The position numbers and the translations under genes were made by a program. Below are positions 1 to 5,496 of a stretch of 5,496 bases of DNA, piece by piece. The stretch's first letter is position 1, and every line of letters starts with the position of its first letter. This stretch comes from Candidatus Segetimicrobium genomatis (GTDB taxonomy: Bacteria; Sysuimicrobiota; Sysuimicrobiia; Sysuimicrobiales; Segetimicrobiaceae), in contig VBAO01000033.1 in the NCBI GenBank assembly GCA_005883865.1, positions 1 to 5,496 of the forward strand. The letters run 5' to 3'. Below the pieces are notes generated by a model. That model saw only the letters and a list, made by a program, of their open reading frames with translations, did no database searches and had not been told where the DNA came from.

Positions 1-1915
1 CGAGCTTGCCTCCGGCCAGCACGTAGGCGCGCTCCCGGCGGTTCAGGCTCAACGCGACCTTGAAGGTCGCCCCCTGGGTGACATTCTTCACCACGAGGGA
101 GGAGGCGGCGTTCTCGACCAACCGGCGGACGTCGGCGATCTCGAGCACGTCGCCCTGCCGCACCCTGCCGTGGTCCGCGGGATCGGCGAACGTCATGGGC
201 AGGATTCCCCAGTTGATCAGGTTCGCCAGGTGGATGCGGGCGAAGTCCTTGACGATCACTCCCACGATCCCGAGATACATCGGCGCGATCGCGGCGTGCT
301 CGCGGCTGCTGCCCTGGCCGTAGTTGCCGCCGCCCACGATGAACCCGCCCCCCTTGGCCCGGGCCCGGGCGGGGAACTCCGGGTCCACGCGGTTGAACAC
401 GTACTCGGCCAGCTTGGGGATGTTGGACCGGAAGCGCAGGATCTGCGAGCCGGCCGGCATGATGTGGTCCGTGCTGATGTTGTCCCCGAGCGCGATCAGG
501 ACCTCGCCCTTGAGCGCCTCGGCGAGGGGCGTCTTGAGCGGGATCGTCGTGATGTTCTCGCCCTTGATCACCCTGACCGACGCGGCTTCCGCCGGGGACG
601 CGGGCGGCACCAGGCTGGGGTTCGTGAGGTCCAGCTTCTCCGGGAGCGCCTGGGCGGGCGCGGGGATTCCCAGTTTCCGCGGATCCGTGATCACCCCCGT
701 GATGGCCGACGCGGCGGCCACCTCGCTGGAGCTCAGGTAGACCTCGTCCTCTTTTTGGCCCGTTCGTCCCTTGAAGTTGCGGTTGATGGCCCGCAGGCTC
801 TTCATCCCCTTGGCCGGCACGTGGCCGACCCCGATGCACGCTCCGCACGTCGCCGCCTCCACGTTCACGCCGGCGGCGATCAGTTCGGTGAGGAACCCCT
901 CGCGGGACAGCGCCTCCAGGTCCAGACGGCTGCTCGGGTGGATGAAGAAGGTCACGTCGGGGTGGACCTTGCGGCCCTTCACGATCTCCGCGACGGCCCG
1001 CAGATCCATGTACGAGCCGTTGGTGCAGGAACCGACCATGACCTGGTCGACCTTGACGCCCTCGGCCTGACCGATGGGGACCACCTTGTCGGGGTTGCTG
1101 GGGAGCGCGACGAGCGGCTCGATGGCGCTCAGGTCGAGATCCATCGTTTCGTCGTAGTCGGCGTCGGGGTCGGGCAGGACTTCCCGCCAGTCCTTCTCGC
1201 GCCCGATCCGCCGCATGTAGTCCCGGGTGACGCCGTCCGACGGGAACATCGACGTGCTCGCGCCCAGCTCGGCGCCCATGTTGCAGATGGTGATCCGCTG
1301 CTGCACGTTCAGGGCGCGGATGCCGGAGCCGACGTATTCGAACACCTTGCCGAACCCGCCTTTCGCGGTCTTCCGGCGCAGCATCTCGAGGATGACGTCC
1401 TTGGCCGTCGACCACGGGCGGAGCGCGCCGGTCAGGTTGACGCGGACCACGGCAGGCATGTCGAAGTAATACGGGCCGCCCCCCATCGCCACCGCCACGT
1501 CGAGCCCCCCGGCGCCCATGGCGTAGACCCCCATGCCGCCGATGTGAGGGGTGTGGCTGTCGGCCCCGAGCGCCGTGTCCCCCGGACAGGCGAAGTGCTC
1601 CTGGTGGATCTGGTGGCCGATCCCCGATCCCGGCTTCGCCCACCACATGCCGTACTTGCGGGCCGCGGTGGCGAGGTACTGATGGTCCTCGGTGTTCTCC
1701 TCGCTGACCTGCAGCACGTTGTGGTCGCCGAACACGACCGCCACCTTGCACCGGACCCGCCCAAGCTGCATCGCCTCGAACTCCTGCATCGCCGCGGTGC
1801 CGGTGATGTCCTGGTCGAGGATCTCATCGATGCGGATGCCGATCTCGTCGCCGGCGACCAACCGGCCGTCCGCGAGGTGCGTCTTGAGAATCTTTCGAGT
1901 CGCGTTCTCGCCCAT
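1..1915 (-). CDS. acnA: Aconitate hydratase, 'Aquifex type' (3' end cut by window edge)
   Basis: The product is a cytoplasmic [4Fe-4S] enzyme that interconverts citrate and isocitrate through cis-aconitate in the TCA cycle. I read 638 codons from the ATG at 1915-1913 without a stop. The three cluster-ligand cysteines are present: Cys297 in GSCTNGS, and Cys357 and Cys360 in CGACIG. Other active-site matches are Asp64-His65 (GDHN), His101 (GIGHQ) and D119-S120-H121 (ADSHTP). The C-terminal swivel domain carries GDNISTDHIMPAG (477-489) and GQGSSREHAA (533-542), with the catalytic Ser-Arg. LeuC-like and LeuD-like parts are joined in one chain of about 640-660 residues, as in the putative aconitase family named after Aquifex, and shorter than the roughly 900-residue AcnA/AcnB enzymes. 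The last few residues lie outside the window. The gene starts 44 bases after the UroD-like gene, behind a GGGGGGAG ribosome site and a TATAAT. The family is certain; exact substrate preference (aconitase versus homoaconitase or isopropylmalate) rests on family resemblance, and the symbol is used in a broad sense. Confidence 0.93.
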   Translation of the reverse strand, partial: MGENATRKILKTHLADGRLVAGDEIGIRIDEILDQDITGTAAMQEFEAMQLGRVRCKVAVVFGDHNVLQVSEENTEDHQYLATAARKYGMWWAKPGSGIGHQIHQEHFACPGDTALGADSHTPHIGGMGVYAMGAGGLDVAVAMGGGPYYFDMPAVVRVNLTGALRPWSTAKDVILEMLRRKTAKGGFGKVFEYVGSGIRALNVQQRITICNMGAELGASTSMFPSDGVTRDYMRRIGREKDWREVLPDPDADYDETMDLDLSAIEPLVALPSNPDKVVPIGQAEGVKVDQVMVGSCTNGSYMDLRAVAEIVKGRKVHPDVTFFIHPSSRLDLEALSREGFLTELIAAGVNVEAATCGACIGVGHVPAKGMKSLRAINRNFKGRTGQKEDEVYLSSSEVAAASAITGVITDPRKLGIPAPAQALPEKLDLTNPSLVPPASPAEAASVRVIKGENITTIPLKTPLAEALKGEVLIALGDNISTDHIMPAGSQILRFRSNIPKLAEYVFNRVDPEFPARARAKGGGFIVGGGNYGQGSSREHAAIAPMYLGIVGVIVKDFARIHLANLINWGILPMTFADPADHGRVRQGDVLEIADVRRLVENAASSLVVKNVTQGATFKVALSLNRRERAYVLAGGKL

Positions 1916-1919
1916 GCCG

Positions 1920-1927
1920 CTCCCCCC
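1920..1927 (-). promoter_or_regulatory. Ribosome binding site of the aconitase gene
   Basis: On the minus strand GGGGGGAG ends four bases before the ATG at 1915-1913. It supports that ATG as the start; no other in-frame start with a comparable site lies between it and the end of the upstream gene. Confidence 0.6.
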
Positions 1928-1950
1928 ACTCGGTCGTGCTCCGACAGTTC

Positions 1951-1956
1951 ATTATA
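1951..1956 (-). promoter_or_regulatory. Candidate -10 box (TATAAT) before the aconitase gene
   Basis: The minus strand reads TATAAT, an exact match to the bacterial housekeeping -10 hexamer, in an otherwise very GC-rich region and inside the only gap between the UroD-like and aconitase genes. A start about seven bases downstream would give a leader of roughly 30 bases holding the ribosome site. I see no TTGACA-like -35 at 16-18 bases upstream (that stretch is GC-only and lies in the end of the UroD-like gene), and no TGn extension. It is therefore a candidate internal promoter only. Confidence 0.35.
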
Positions 1957-1959
1957 CTG

Positions 1960-2940
1960 CTAGCGGCCCTCGCGCGCGGCGGCGATCGCGGCCCGGATAT
2001 TGGCCTCGGGCGTGTCCACCGGCATCACGCAGCCCGTCGTCACGATGTGGCCGCGCCCCCCGGTCTGGGCGATCGCGTCCTGCACCTCCTGGGCGACCGC
2101 CTCCGGGGGTTTCTTCGCCAGGGTGTTCCAGGCGTCGATGCCGCAGGCCAGGCACGTGCTCACCTGGGCCCGAGCATCGGCGATCCGGGGCGGGGTCTCG
2201 CGCGCGTGCCAGTTGATGATGTTGACCGGGTAGTCGGTGAAGAGGTCGAACATGATGTGCGCGCCGTGGATGTGCAGGAACGTCAGCCCGGTCCCCGCGG
2301 CCTCGAGGACCTGCAGGTCGTACGGCCGGCCGAACTCCTCGTACTCTTCCCGGGTGAGCAGATCGGTCGTCGCCATCTGCGTGGAGAAGAAGACCCCGTC
2401 CGCGCCCGCCGCGATCGCCGCCCGGACGAAATCGGCCGTGACCTCGGCGATCACCTGGAGCCCGGCGTGAAACGCTTCCGGATCCTCTCTGAGATACCGG
2501 ACGCTCGCCTGCTCCCCGGCCAGCGTCCGGGCGATGCTGAGCGGGCTGAACACCGTCTCCAGGATGTGGACCTCGGCCCCAACGGCCTCGGCCACGAGCC
2601 GGATCGCGTGCGCCTCGCGACCGTACCCCCCCTGGCTCACGTCCAGCCGCTTGAGCCGTTCCCAGTCCGTCGGCTTCTTGATCGGGCGTTCGGAGTAGGT
2701 GCGCACCCCTTCGCGGTTTGGCTTGTATCCCGCCCGAAGCCCCCAGTCGTCCCCGTAGTACCCGCTCGCCGGGGTGATCTTCAGAAGATCGACGTCAAAG
2801 GCCCGGTAAAAGGCGATGTGGGCTTGGGCGAGCTTTTCGGCCCGCTGGTCTTCGCCGGGAAAGTGGCGCCAGAGCGCAACCGGAACGCGTTCGGGCCGAT
2901 CCCCCCGCGCGGCGGCCTCGATGAGCTCGCGGTGGGTCAT
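1960..2940 (-). CDS. Uroporphyrinogen decarboxylase (URO-D) superfamily protein, not HemE
   Basis: This 326-residue protein has the TIM-barrel URO-D fold, which includes heme-pathway HemE and corrinoid/coenzyme M methyltransferases (MtaA, MtbA, CmuA). Family marks are the N-terminal RVPVALWRHFP (18-28), AAGADGVFFSTQ (177-188), FLHIHG (221-226), CLACGIDAWNTL (263-274) and the C-terminal GCVMPVDTPEANIRA (303-317). The RQAGRYLPEY-type motif that marks true HemE is absent, so heme synthesis is unlikely. His223-x-His225 and Cys304 fall where MtaA-like enzymes have the zinc ligands His-x-Cys...Cys, so the site is either altered or not used for zinc. The start at 2940 is chosen because its ATG overlaps the stop of the dehydratase gene (ATGA) and matches the usual family N-terminus; the frame stays open upstream only as a shadow of the dehydratase. 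No corrinoid protein or other methyltransferase gene is in view, so the reaction is unknown. Confidence 0.88.
   Translation of the reverse strand: MTHRELIEAAARGDRPERVPVALWRHFPGEDQRAEKLAQAHIAFYRAFDVDLLKITPASGYYGDDWGLRAGYKPNREGVRTYSERPIKKPTDWERLKRLDVSQGGYGREAHAIRLVAEAVGAEVHILETVFSPLSIARTLAGEQASVRYLREDPEAFHAGLQVIAEVTADFVRAAIAAGADGVFFSTQMATTDLLTREEYEEFGRPYDLQVLEAAGTGLTFLHIHGAHIMFDLFTDYPVNIINWHARETPPRIADARAQVSTCLACGIDAWNTLAKKPPEAVAQEVQDAIAQTGGRGHIVTTGCVMPVDTPEANIRAAIAAAREGR
2937..2940 (-). promoter_or_regulatory. ATGA stop-start overlap (dehydratase / UroD-like)
   Basis: The TGA of the dehydratase gene (2939-2937) shares bases with the ATG of the UroD-like gene (2940-2938). Such overlaps usually mean one mRNA with translational coupling. 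Only a weak GGAA precedes the second start, consistent with re-initiation. Confidence 0.8.
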
Positions 2941-4004
2941 GTCCGTTCCGCCGGCGCGGTGCCGGGCGCTCGGGCGCCCGACGCCGCGCCGCGCAGGAGC
3001 CCGGCCGCCCGCTTGACCCGGGCCTCGTCCCGGTAGATCTCCGCCAGGGTCTCCAGCGTGATGTTCCCGCCGCTCAGGATGAGCACCACCGTCTTGCCTC
3101 CGAGGCGGTCCCGCAGCCGGAGGGCCGCAGCGGTGCTCGCCGCGCCGGCGCCTTCGGCGGTCTGCCGGACGGCCTCGGCGAGCAGGAGGATCGCGAGCTT
3201 CATCTCCTCGTCGCTGACCAGCACGATGTCGTCGAGGTGGCGGCGGAGGATCGTGATCGGAAGCGCGAACGGGACCCGCGTGGCGACCCCCTCGGCAAAG
3301 GTCTCCATGCGGTCGAGATGGACCATGCCCCCCTCTTTGAGAGACCGATAGACCGGGGGGGCGCCCTCGGCCTGTACGCCAATGACCTGGACCCGGGGAC
3401 TCAAGGCCTTTGCGGCGATGCAGTGCCCGCACGCGCCGCTCCCGGCGCCGATCGGCGCGATGATCACGTCGGCGTCGGGGAGCTCTTCCATCACTTCCAG
3501 GCTTGCGGTCCCGACCCCGGCGATGAGCAGGGGCTCGTTGGCGGAATGGACGTACCGGTAGCCCTCCCGCTCGGCGGTCCCCTCGACCCATTCGCGCGCC
3601 TCATCGAAGTCCCGCCCCTCCAGGATCACCTCCGCGCCCAGCGCGCGCATCGCCGCCACCTTGAGCGGGTTGCTCTCCCTGGGGGCGCCGATGACGATCC
3701 GGATCCCCAAAAGGCGTCCGGCGTACGCGATCGACTGGCCGTGGTTGCCGGTACTCGCGGTGATCACCCCGCGCCGGCGCTCCTCGGGCGAGAGGCGGCT
3801 CAGGAGGTTGATGCCGCCCCGGACCTTGAAGGCGCCGGTCGGGAGGGTGTTCTCGCACTTCACGTAGACCCGCACCCCGAGGAGCCGGTCGAGCGCGGGC
3901 GCATGGATGAGCGGCGTACGGGGCAGGTGCGCGGCGATCACCTGCCGCGCCCGGTAGACGTCGTGCACCGTGGGCAGCGGGCCGGTCCAGACCTGGTCAG
4001 GCAT
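2937..4004 (-). CDS. Threonine/serine dehydratase-like PLP enzyme (fold type II)
   Basis: The product is a cytoplasmic pyridoxal-phosphate enzyme, most likely deaminating L-threonine or L-serine to 2-oxobutyrate or pyruvate plus ammonia. The PLP lysine is Lys60 in GAFKVRGG. The substrate loop is STGNHGQ (84-90), the phosphate-binding loop is GAGSGACG (186-193), and SGGN (311-314) supplies the serine facing the pyridine nitrogen. EGAGAAS (284-290) matches the conserved region near the metal site of this family. At 355 residues it is slightly longer than ACT-less catabolic dehydratases (about 320-330); the extra length is an Ala/Gly-rich tail from about residue 332. No ACT domain is present, so isoleucine feedback of the biosynthetic IlvA type is not expected. 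The ATG at 4004 has AGGA five bases upstream. Its stop overlaps the next gene's start by four bases. Related enzymes such as serine racemase, threo-3-hydroxyaspartate dehydratase or EutB-like dehydratases cannot be excluded, so I give no symbol. Confidence 0.88.
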   Translation of the reverse strand: MPDQVWTGPLPTVHDVYRARQVIAAHLPRTPLIHAPALDRLLGVRVYVKCENTLPTGAFKVRGGINLLSRLSPEERRRGVITASTGNHGQSIAYAGRLLGIRIVIGAPRESNPLKVAAMRALGAEVILEGRDFDEAREWVEGTAEREGYRYVHSANEPLLIAGVGTASLEVMEELPDADVIIAPIGAGSGACGHCIAAKALSPRVQVIGVQAEGAPPVYRSLKEGGMVHLDRMETFAEGVATRVPFALPITILRRHLDDIVLVSDEEMKLAILLLAEAVRQTAEGAGAASTAAALRLRDRLGGKTVVLILSGGNITLETLAEIYRDEARVKRAAGLLRGAASGARAPGTAPAERT

Positions 4005-4009
4005 CGGCG

Positions 4010-4013
4010 TCCT
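4010..4013 (-). promoter_or_regulatory. Ribosome binding site of the dehydratase gene
   Basis: The minus strand has AGGA ending five bases before the ATG at 4004-4002. This spacing is normal and supports the chosen start. Confidence 0.5.
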
Positions 4014-4050
4014 GATAGTACCCCTGCGTCGTCACAATCCCCTGCCTCTT

Positions 4051-4080
4051 CCCGCGCGCCGCGGGCCGCTGGGCCGGCCC
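4051..4080. repeat. Two overlapping short inverted repeats in the gap after the transporter gene
   Basis: On the minus strand the transporter stop is followed directly by GGGCCG-(6 nt)-CGGCCC (4080-4063), then by CCCGCG-GCG-CGCGGG (4065-4051). Each gives a six-base-pair, all-GC stem, and they share three bases, so only one can form fully at a time. No run of T follows on the minus strand, so neither is a normal intrinsic terminator. They may slow polymerase, protect the mRNA 3' end, or be chance in GC-rich DNA. Confidence 0.35.
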
Positions 4081-5355
4081 TCAGCCTCCCACGTGGAAGA
4101 CCTGGGTCACCACCAGCGCCAGGGTCAGGACGATCATGACCGCGACGGTGGCCCACGCGATGACATTGGACGTCCGGGAGTTGGTGTACGCGCCCATGAG
4201 CCGCTTCCGGTTGACCAGGAGGAGCATGAAGATGAGGATGAACGGCAGGAGGACGCCGTTCGCGACCTGGGAAAGAAACAGGATCTGGAGGAGCGGCGCG
4301 CCCGGGAGGAGCACCACCACGCACGCCCCCGCGATCAGGGCGATGTAGAGGCCGTAGAAGACCGGCGCCTGGCGGACGGGCCGGTCCACGCCCGATTGGA
4401 ACCCCAGGGCCTCGCAGACGTAGTAGGAGGTCGCGAGCGGGAGCACGGACGCCGAGAAGAGCGACGCGTTGATGAGGCCGAAGGCAAAGAGCGCGCCCGC
4501 GTAGCGGCTGGCGAGCGGGAACAGCGCCAGCGCCGCGTCCTTGACCGTCTCGACATGGAGGTGGTGGGCAAAGATCGCCGCCCCGCACGCGACGATGATG
4601 AACCAGGCGACGACGTCGGTCATGATCGACCCGATGAGCACGTCCGTCCGGGTGTACCCGTACTCTTTGACGGTGATGCGCTTCTCCACGACCGCCGACT
4701 GGAGAAAAAACTGCATCCACGGCGCGATGGTCGTGCCGACCACCCCGACGAGCATCAGGAGGTAGCCGGTGCGGAAGCTGAACGACGGCGTGACCGTGGC
4801 CCGGAGCACCTCGCCCCAGTCCGGATGCGCGAACGCGCCGGAGATAATATAGGAAACGTAAAATAGGCTGGCGGTCAGGAACACCCGCTCGACCACCCGG
4901 AAGGTGCCCTTCACCACGAGCAGCCAGACGGCCACCGCGCCGATCGGGACGAAGATGTACTTGGAGATCCCGAAGATCTCGCCGCCGGCCGCGAGGCCTG
5001 AAAACTCCGCCATCGTATTCCCGAAGTCGGCAAGCAGCAGGGCCAGCATCGCCAGGATGGTCGTGCGGACCCCGTACCGCTCGCGGATGAGGTCGGCCAG
5101 GCCGTGGCCGGTCACCGCCCCGAGCCGCGCCGCCATCTCCTGGACCACGTACAGCGCGATGGTGATCGGGATCATGGTCCACAGCAGGCTGTAGCCGAAC
5201 CCCGCCCCGGCCAGGGAGTACGTGGTGATCCCCCCGGCGTCGTTGTCGACGTTCTGCGTGATGATCCCGGGTCCCATGATCGCGAAGAAGAGCATGAGCC
5301 GGCGCATCGCCCCGGCGCTCGAAGCGCGGCGGAAGATGGGTAACGCGAAGGTCAT
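4081..5355 (-). CDS. NRAMP/SLC11-family metal transporter with non-canonical metal site
   Basis: This 424-residue inner-membrane protein has about eleven hydrophobic segments (roughly 20-46, 54-78, 97-122, 133-150, 157-175, 196-221, 238-263, 285-314, 333-351, 355-382 and 397-418), as in proton-coupled NRAMP transporters. The first begins with GPGIIT, as in the family. The unwound part of TM1, normally DPGN, reads Asp39-Ala-Gly-Gly42, so the aspartate is kept but the coordinating asparagine is glycine. TM6, normally MPH, reads Ala211-Pro-Trp213, so the selectivity methionine is alanine and the following histidine is tryptophan. In classical MntH/NRAMP these residues select Mn2+ and Fe2+; NRAMP-related magnesium transporters (NRMT) are described as altered at this site. 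Mg2+ or another non-classical ion is my inference. The start ATG (5355-5353) overlaps the stop of the CBS gene by ATGA, with AGGGG four bases upstream. Met17 and Met21 are less likely starts. Confidence 0.9.
   Translation of the reverse strand: MTFALPIFRRASSAGAMRRLMLFFAIMGPGIITQNVDNDAGGITTYSLAGAGFGYSLLWTMIPITIALYVVQEMAARLGAVTGHGLADLIRERYGVRTTILAMLALLLADFGNTMAEFSGLAAGGEIFGISKYIFVPIGAVAVWLLVVKGTFRVVERVFLTASLFYVSYIISGAFAHPDWGEVLRATVTPSFSFRTGYLLMLVGVVGTTIAPWMQFFLQSAVVEKRITVKEYGYTRTDVLIGSIMTDVVAWFIIVACGAAIFAHHLHVETVKDAALALFPLASRYAGALFAFGLINASLFSASVLPLATSYYVCEALGFQSGVDRPVRQAPVFYGLYIALIAGACVVVLLPGAPLLQILFLSQVANGVLLPFILIFMLLLVNRKRLMGAYTNSRTSNVIAWATVAVMIVLTLALVVTQVFHVGG
5352..5355 (-). promoter_or_regulatory. 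ATGA stop-start overlap (CBS protein / NRAMP)
   Basis: The TGA of the CBS-domain gene (5354-5352) overlaps the ATG of the transporter (5355-5353). This fixes the transporter start and indicates a shared mRNA with coupled translation of the two products. Confidence 0.8.
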
Positions 5356-5496
5356 CGAGCCCCTGAACCCTCGCGGATGGCCTTCCGGCGGAGGAGGTCG
5401 ATCCCGCCGCCGAGCTTCCGGGGGCCATACTTCTCGAGCAGCAGGTCGATCAGGTGGTCGATCGTGACGATCCCGACCAGCCGGCCATCTTCCACG
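5352..5496 (-). CDS. CBS-domain protein, C-terminal end only (5' part outside window)
   Basis: Only the last 47 codons are visible. VEDGRLVGIVTIDHLIDLLLEKYG reads as the closing beta-beta-alpha part of a CBS domain: a basic residue after the DG turn, the LVGIVT strand, the Asp of TIDH that often binds ribose or phosphate, and the final amphipathic helix. A short basic tail of about 20 residues follows (GGGIDLLRRKAIREGSGAR). CBS pairs sense adenine nucleotides and, in MgtE and CorC, take part in Mg2+ regulation. The fragment cannot tell whether the full protein is a stand-alone CBS pair, an MgtE-N/CBS protein or something else. Its four-base overlap with the transporter gene suggests it serves as that transporter's regulatory partner. 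Confidence 0.75.
   Translation of the reverse strand, partial: VEDGRLVGIVTIDHLIDLLLEKYGPRKLGGGIDLLRRKAIREGSGAR

Noticed and set aside
170..1963. Open frame of 597 codons on the plus strand
   Set aside because: It is exactly antisense to the aconitase gene, whose cluster cysteines and catalytic motifs are intact. The product is rich in Arg, Asp, His, Gly and Val with no recognisable domain, as expected from the complement of G/C-ending codons.
1960..2940. Assignment as HemE (heme-pathway uroporphyrinogen decarboxylase)
   Set aside because: The N-terminal RQAGRYLPEY-like motif with its substrate-binding arginines is absent, and no other heme genes are nearby.
2941..3591. Upstream in-frame extension of the UroD-like gene to 543 residues
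   Set aside because: The extra 217 residues are Arg/Gly/Pro-rich and overlap the dehydratase gene out of frame. URO-D homologues begin near the ATG at 2940, and that ATG forms the ATGA overlap.
4014..4036. Possible promoter (TTGTGA and TACTAT on the minus strand) before the dehydratase gene
   Set aside because: Each hexamer matches the consensus at only four positions and the spacing is about 11 bases, far below the usual 16-18.
4051..4065. Intrinsic terminator after the transporter gene
   Set aside because: The hairpin is followed on the minus strand by AAGAGG rather than a T run, so it lacks the second half of a terminator.
3237..4866. Long plus-strand open frames opposite the dehydratase and transporter genes
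   Set aside because: They are antisense shadows with charged low-complexity products, no ribosome site and no domain resemblance.
3938..5428. Minus-strand open frame of 496 codons over the transporter
   Set aside because: It is a shifted frame of the NRAMP gene with an Arg/Pro/Gly/His-rich, non-membrane product. The 424-residue frame has the family's membrane segments.

Overview
The window is GC-rich throughout (roughly two thirds G+C by eye) and compact. All five genes lie on the minus strand, so transcription runs from right to left. Codon third positions are strongly G/C, which creates many long open frames antisense to, or out of frame with, the real genes. The content suggests a chromosomal segment of an uncultured or little-studied high-GC bacterium. 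The window has no RNA gene, mobile element or phylogenetic marker that would fix the taxon.

Layout in transcription order (right to left): (1) the last 47 codons of a CBS-domain protein (5352-5496, cut by the window edge). (2) An NRAMP/SLC11-family transporter of 424 residues (4081-5355), whose start overlaps the previous stop by an ATGA. (3) A 76-base gap with two small inverted repeats. (4) A threonine/serine dehydratase-like PLP enzyme of 355 residues without an ACT domain (2937-4004). (5) A uroporphyrinogen-decarboxylase-superfamily protein of 326 residues (1960-2940), again overlapping the previous stop by ATGA. (6) A 44-base gap with an exact TATAAT hexamer and a G-rich Shine-Dalgarno sequence. 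(7) A monomeric aconitase of the 'Aquifex type' (1-1915), missing only its extreme C-terminus at the window edge.

The genes form two tightly coupled pairs, CBS-NRAMP and dehydratase-UroD-like, followed by an aconitase that may have its own promoter. The first pair looks like a regulated metal-uptake unit. The transporter lacks the asparagine and methionine that make NRAMP proteins selective for Mn/Fe, and its partner carries a CBS domain of the kind found in MgtE and CorC, which suggests Mg2+ or another non-classical substrate. The second pair has no obvious shared pathway. The UroD-like protein is not HemE and carries a His-x-His...Cys pattern where corrinoid methyltransferases of the MtaA/CmuA type have His-x-Cys...Cys. 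Aconitase is a central TCA-cycle enzyme. No CRISPR array, transposon, tRNA or rRNA was seen, and no gap is longer than 76 bases.
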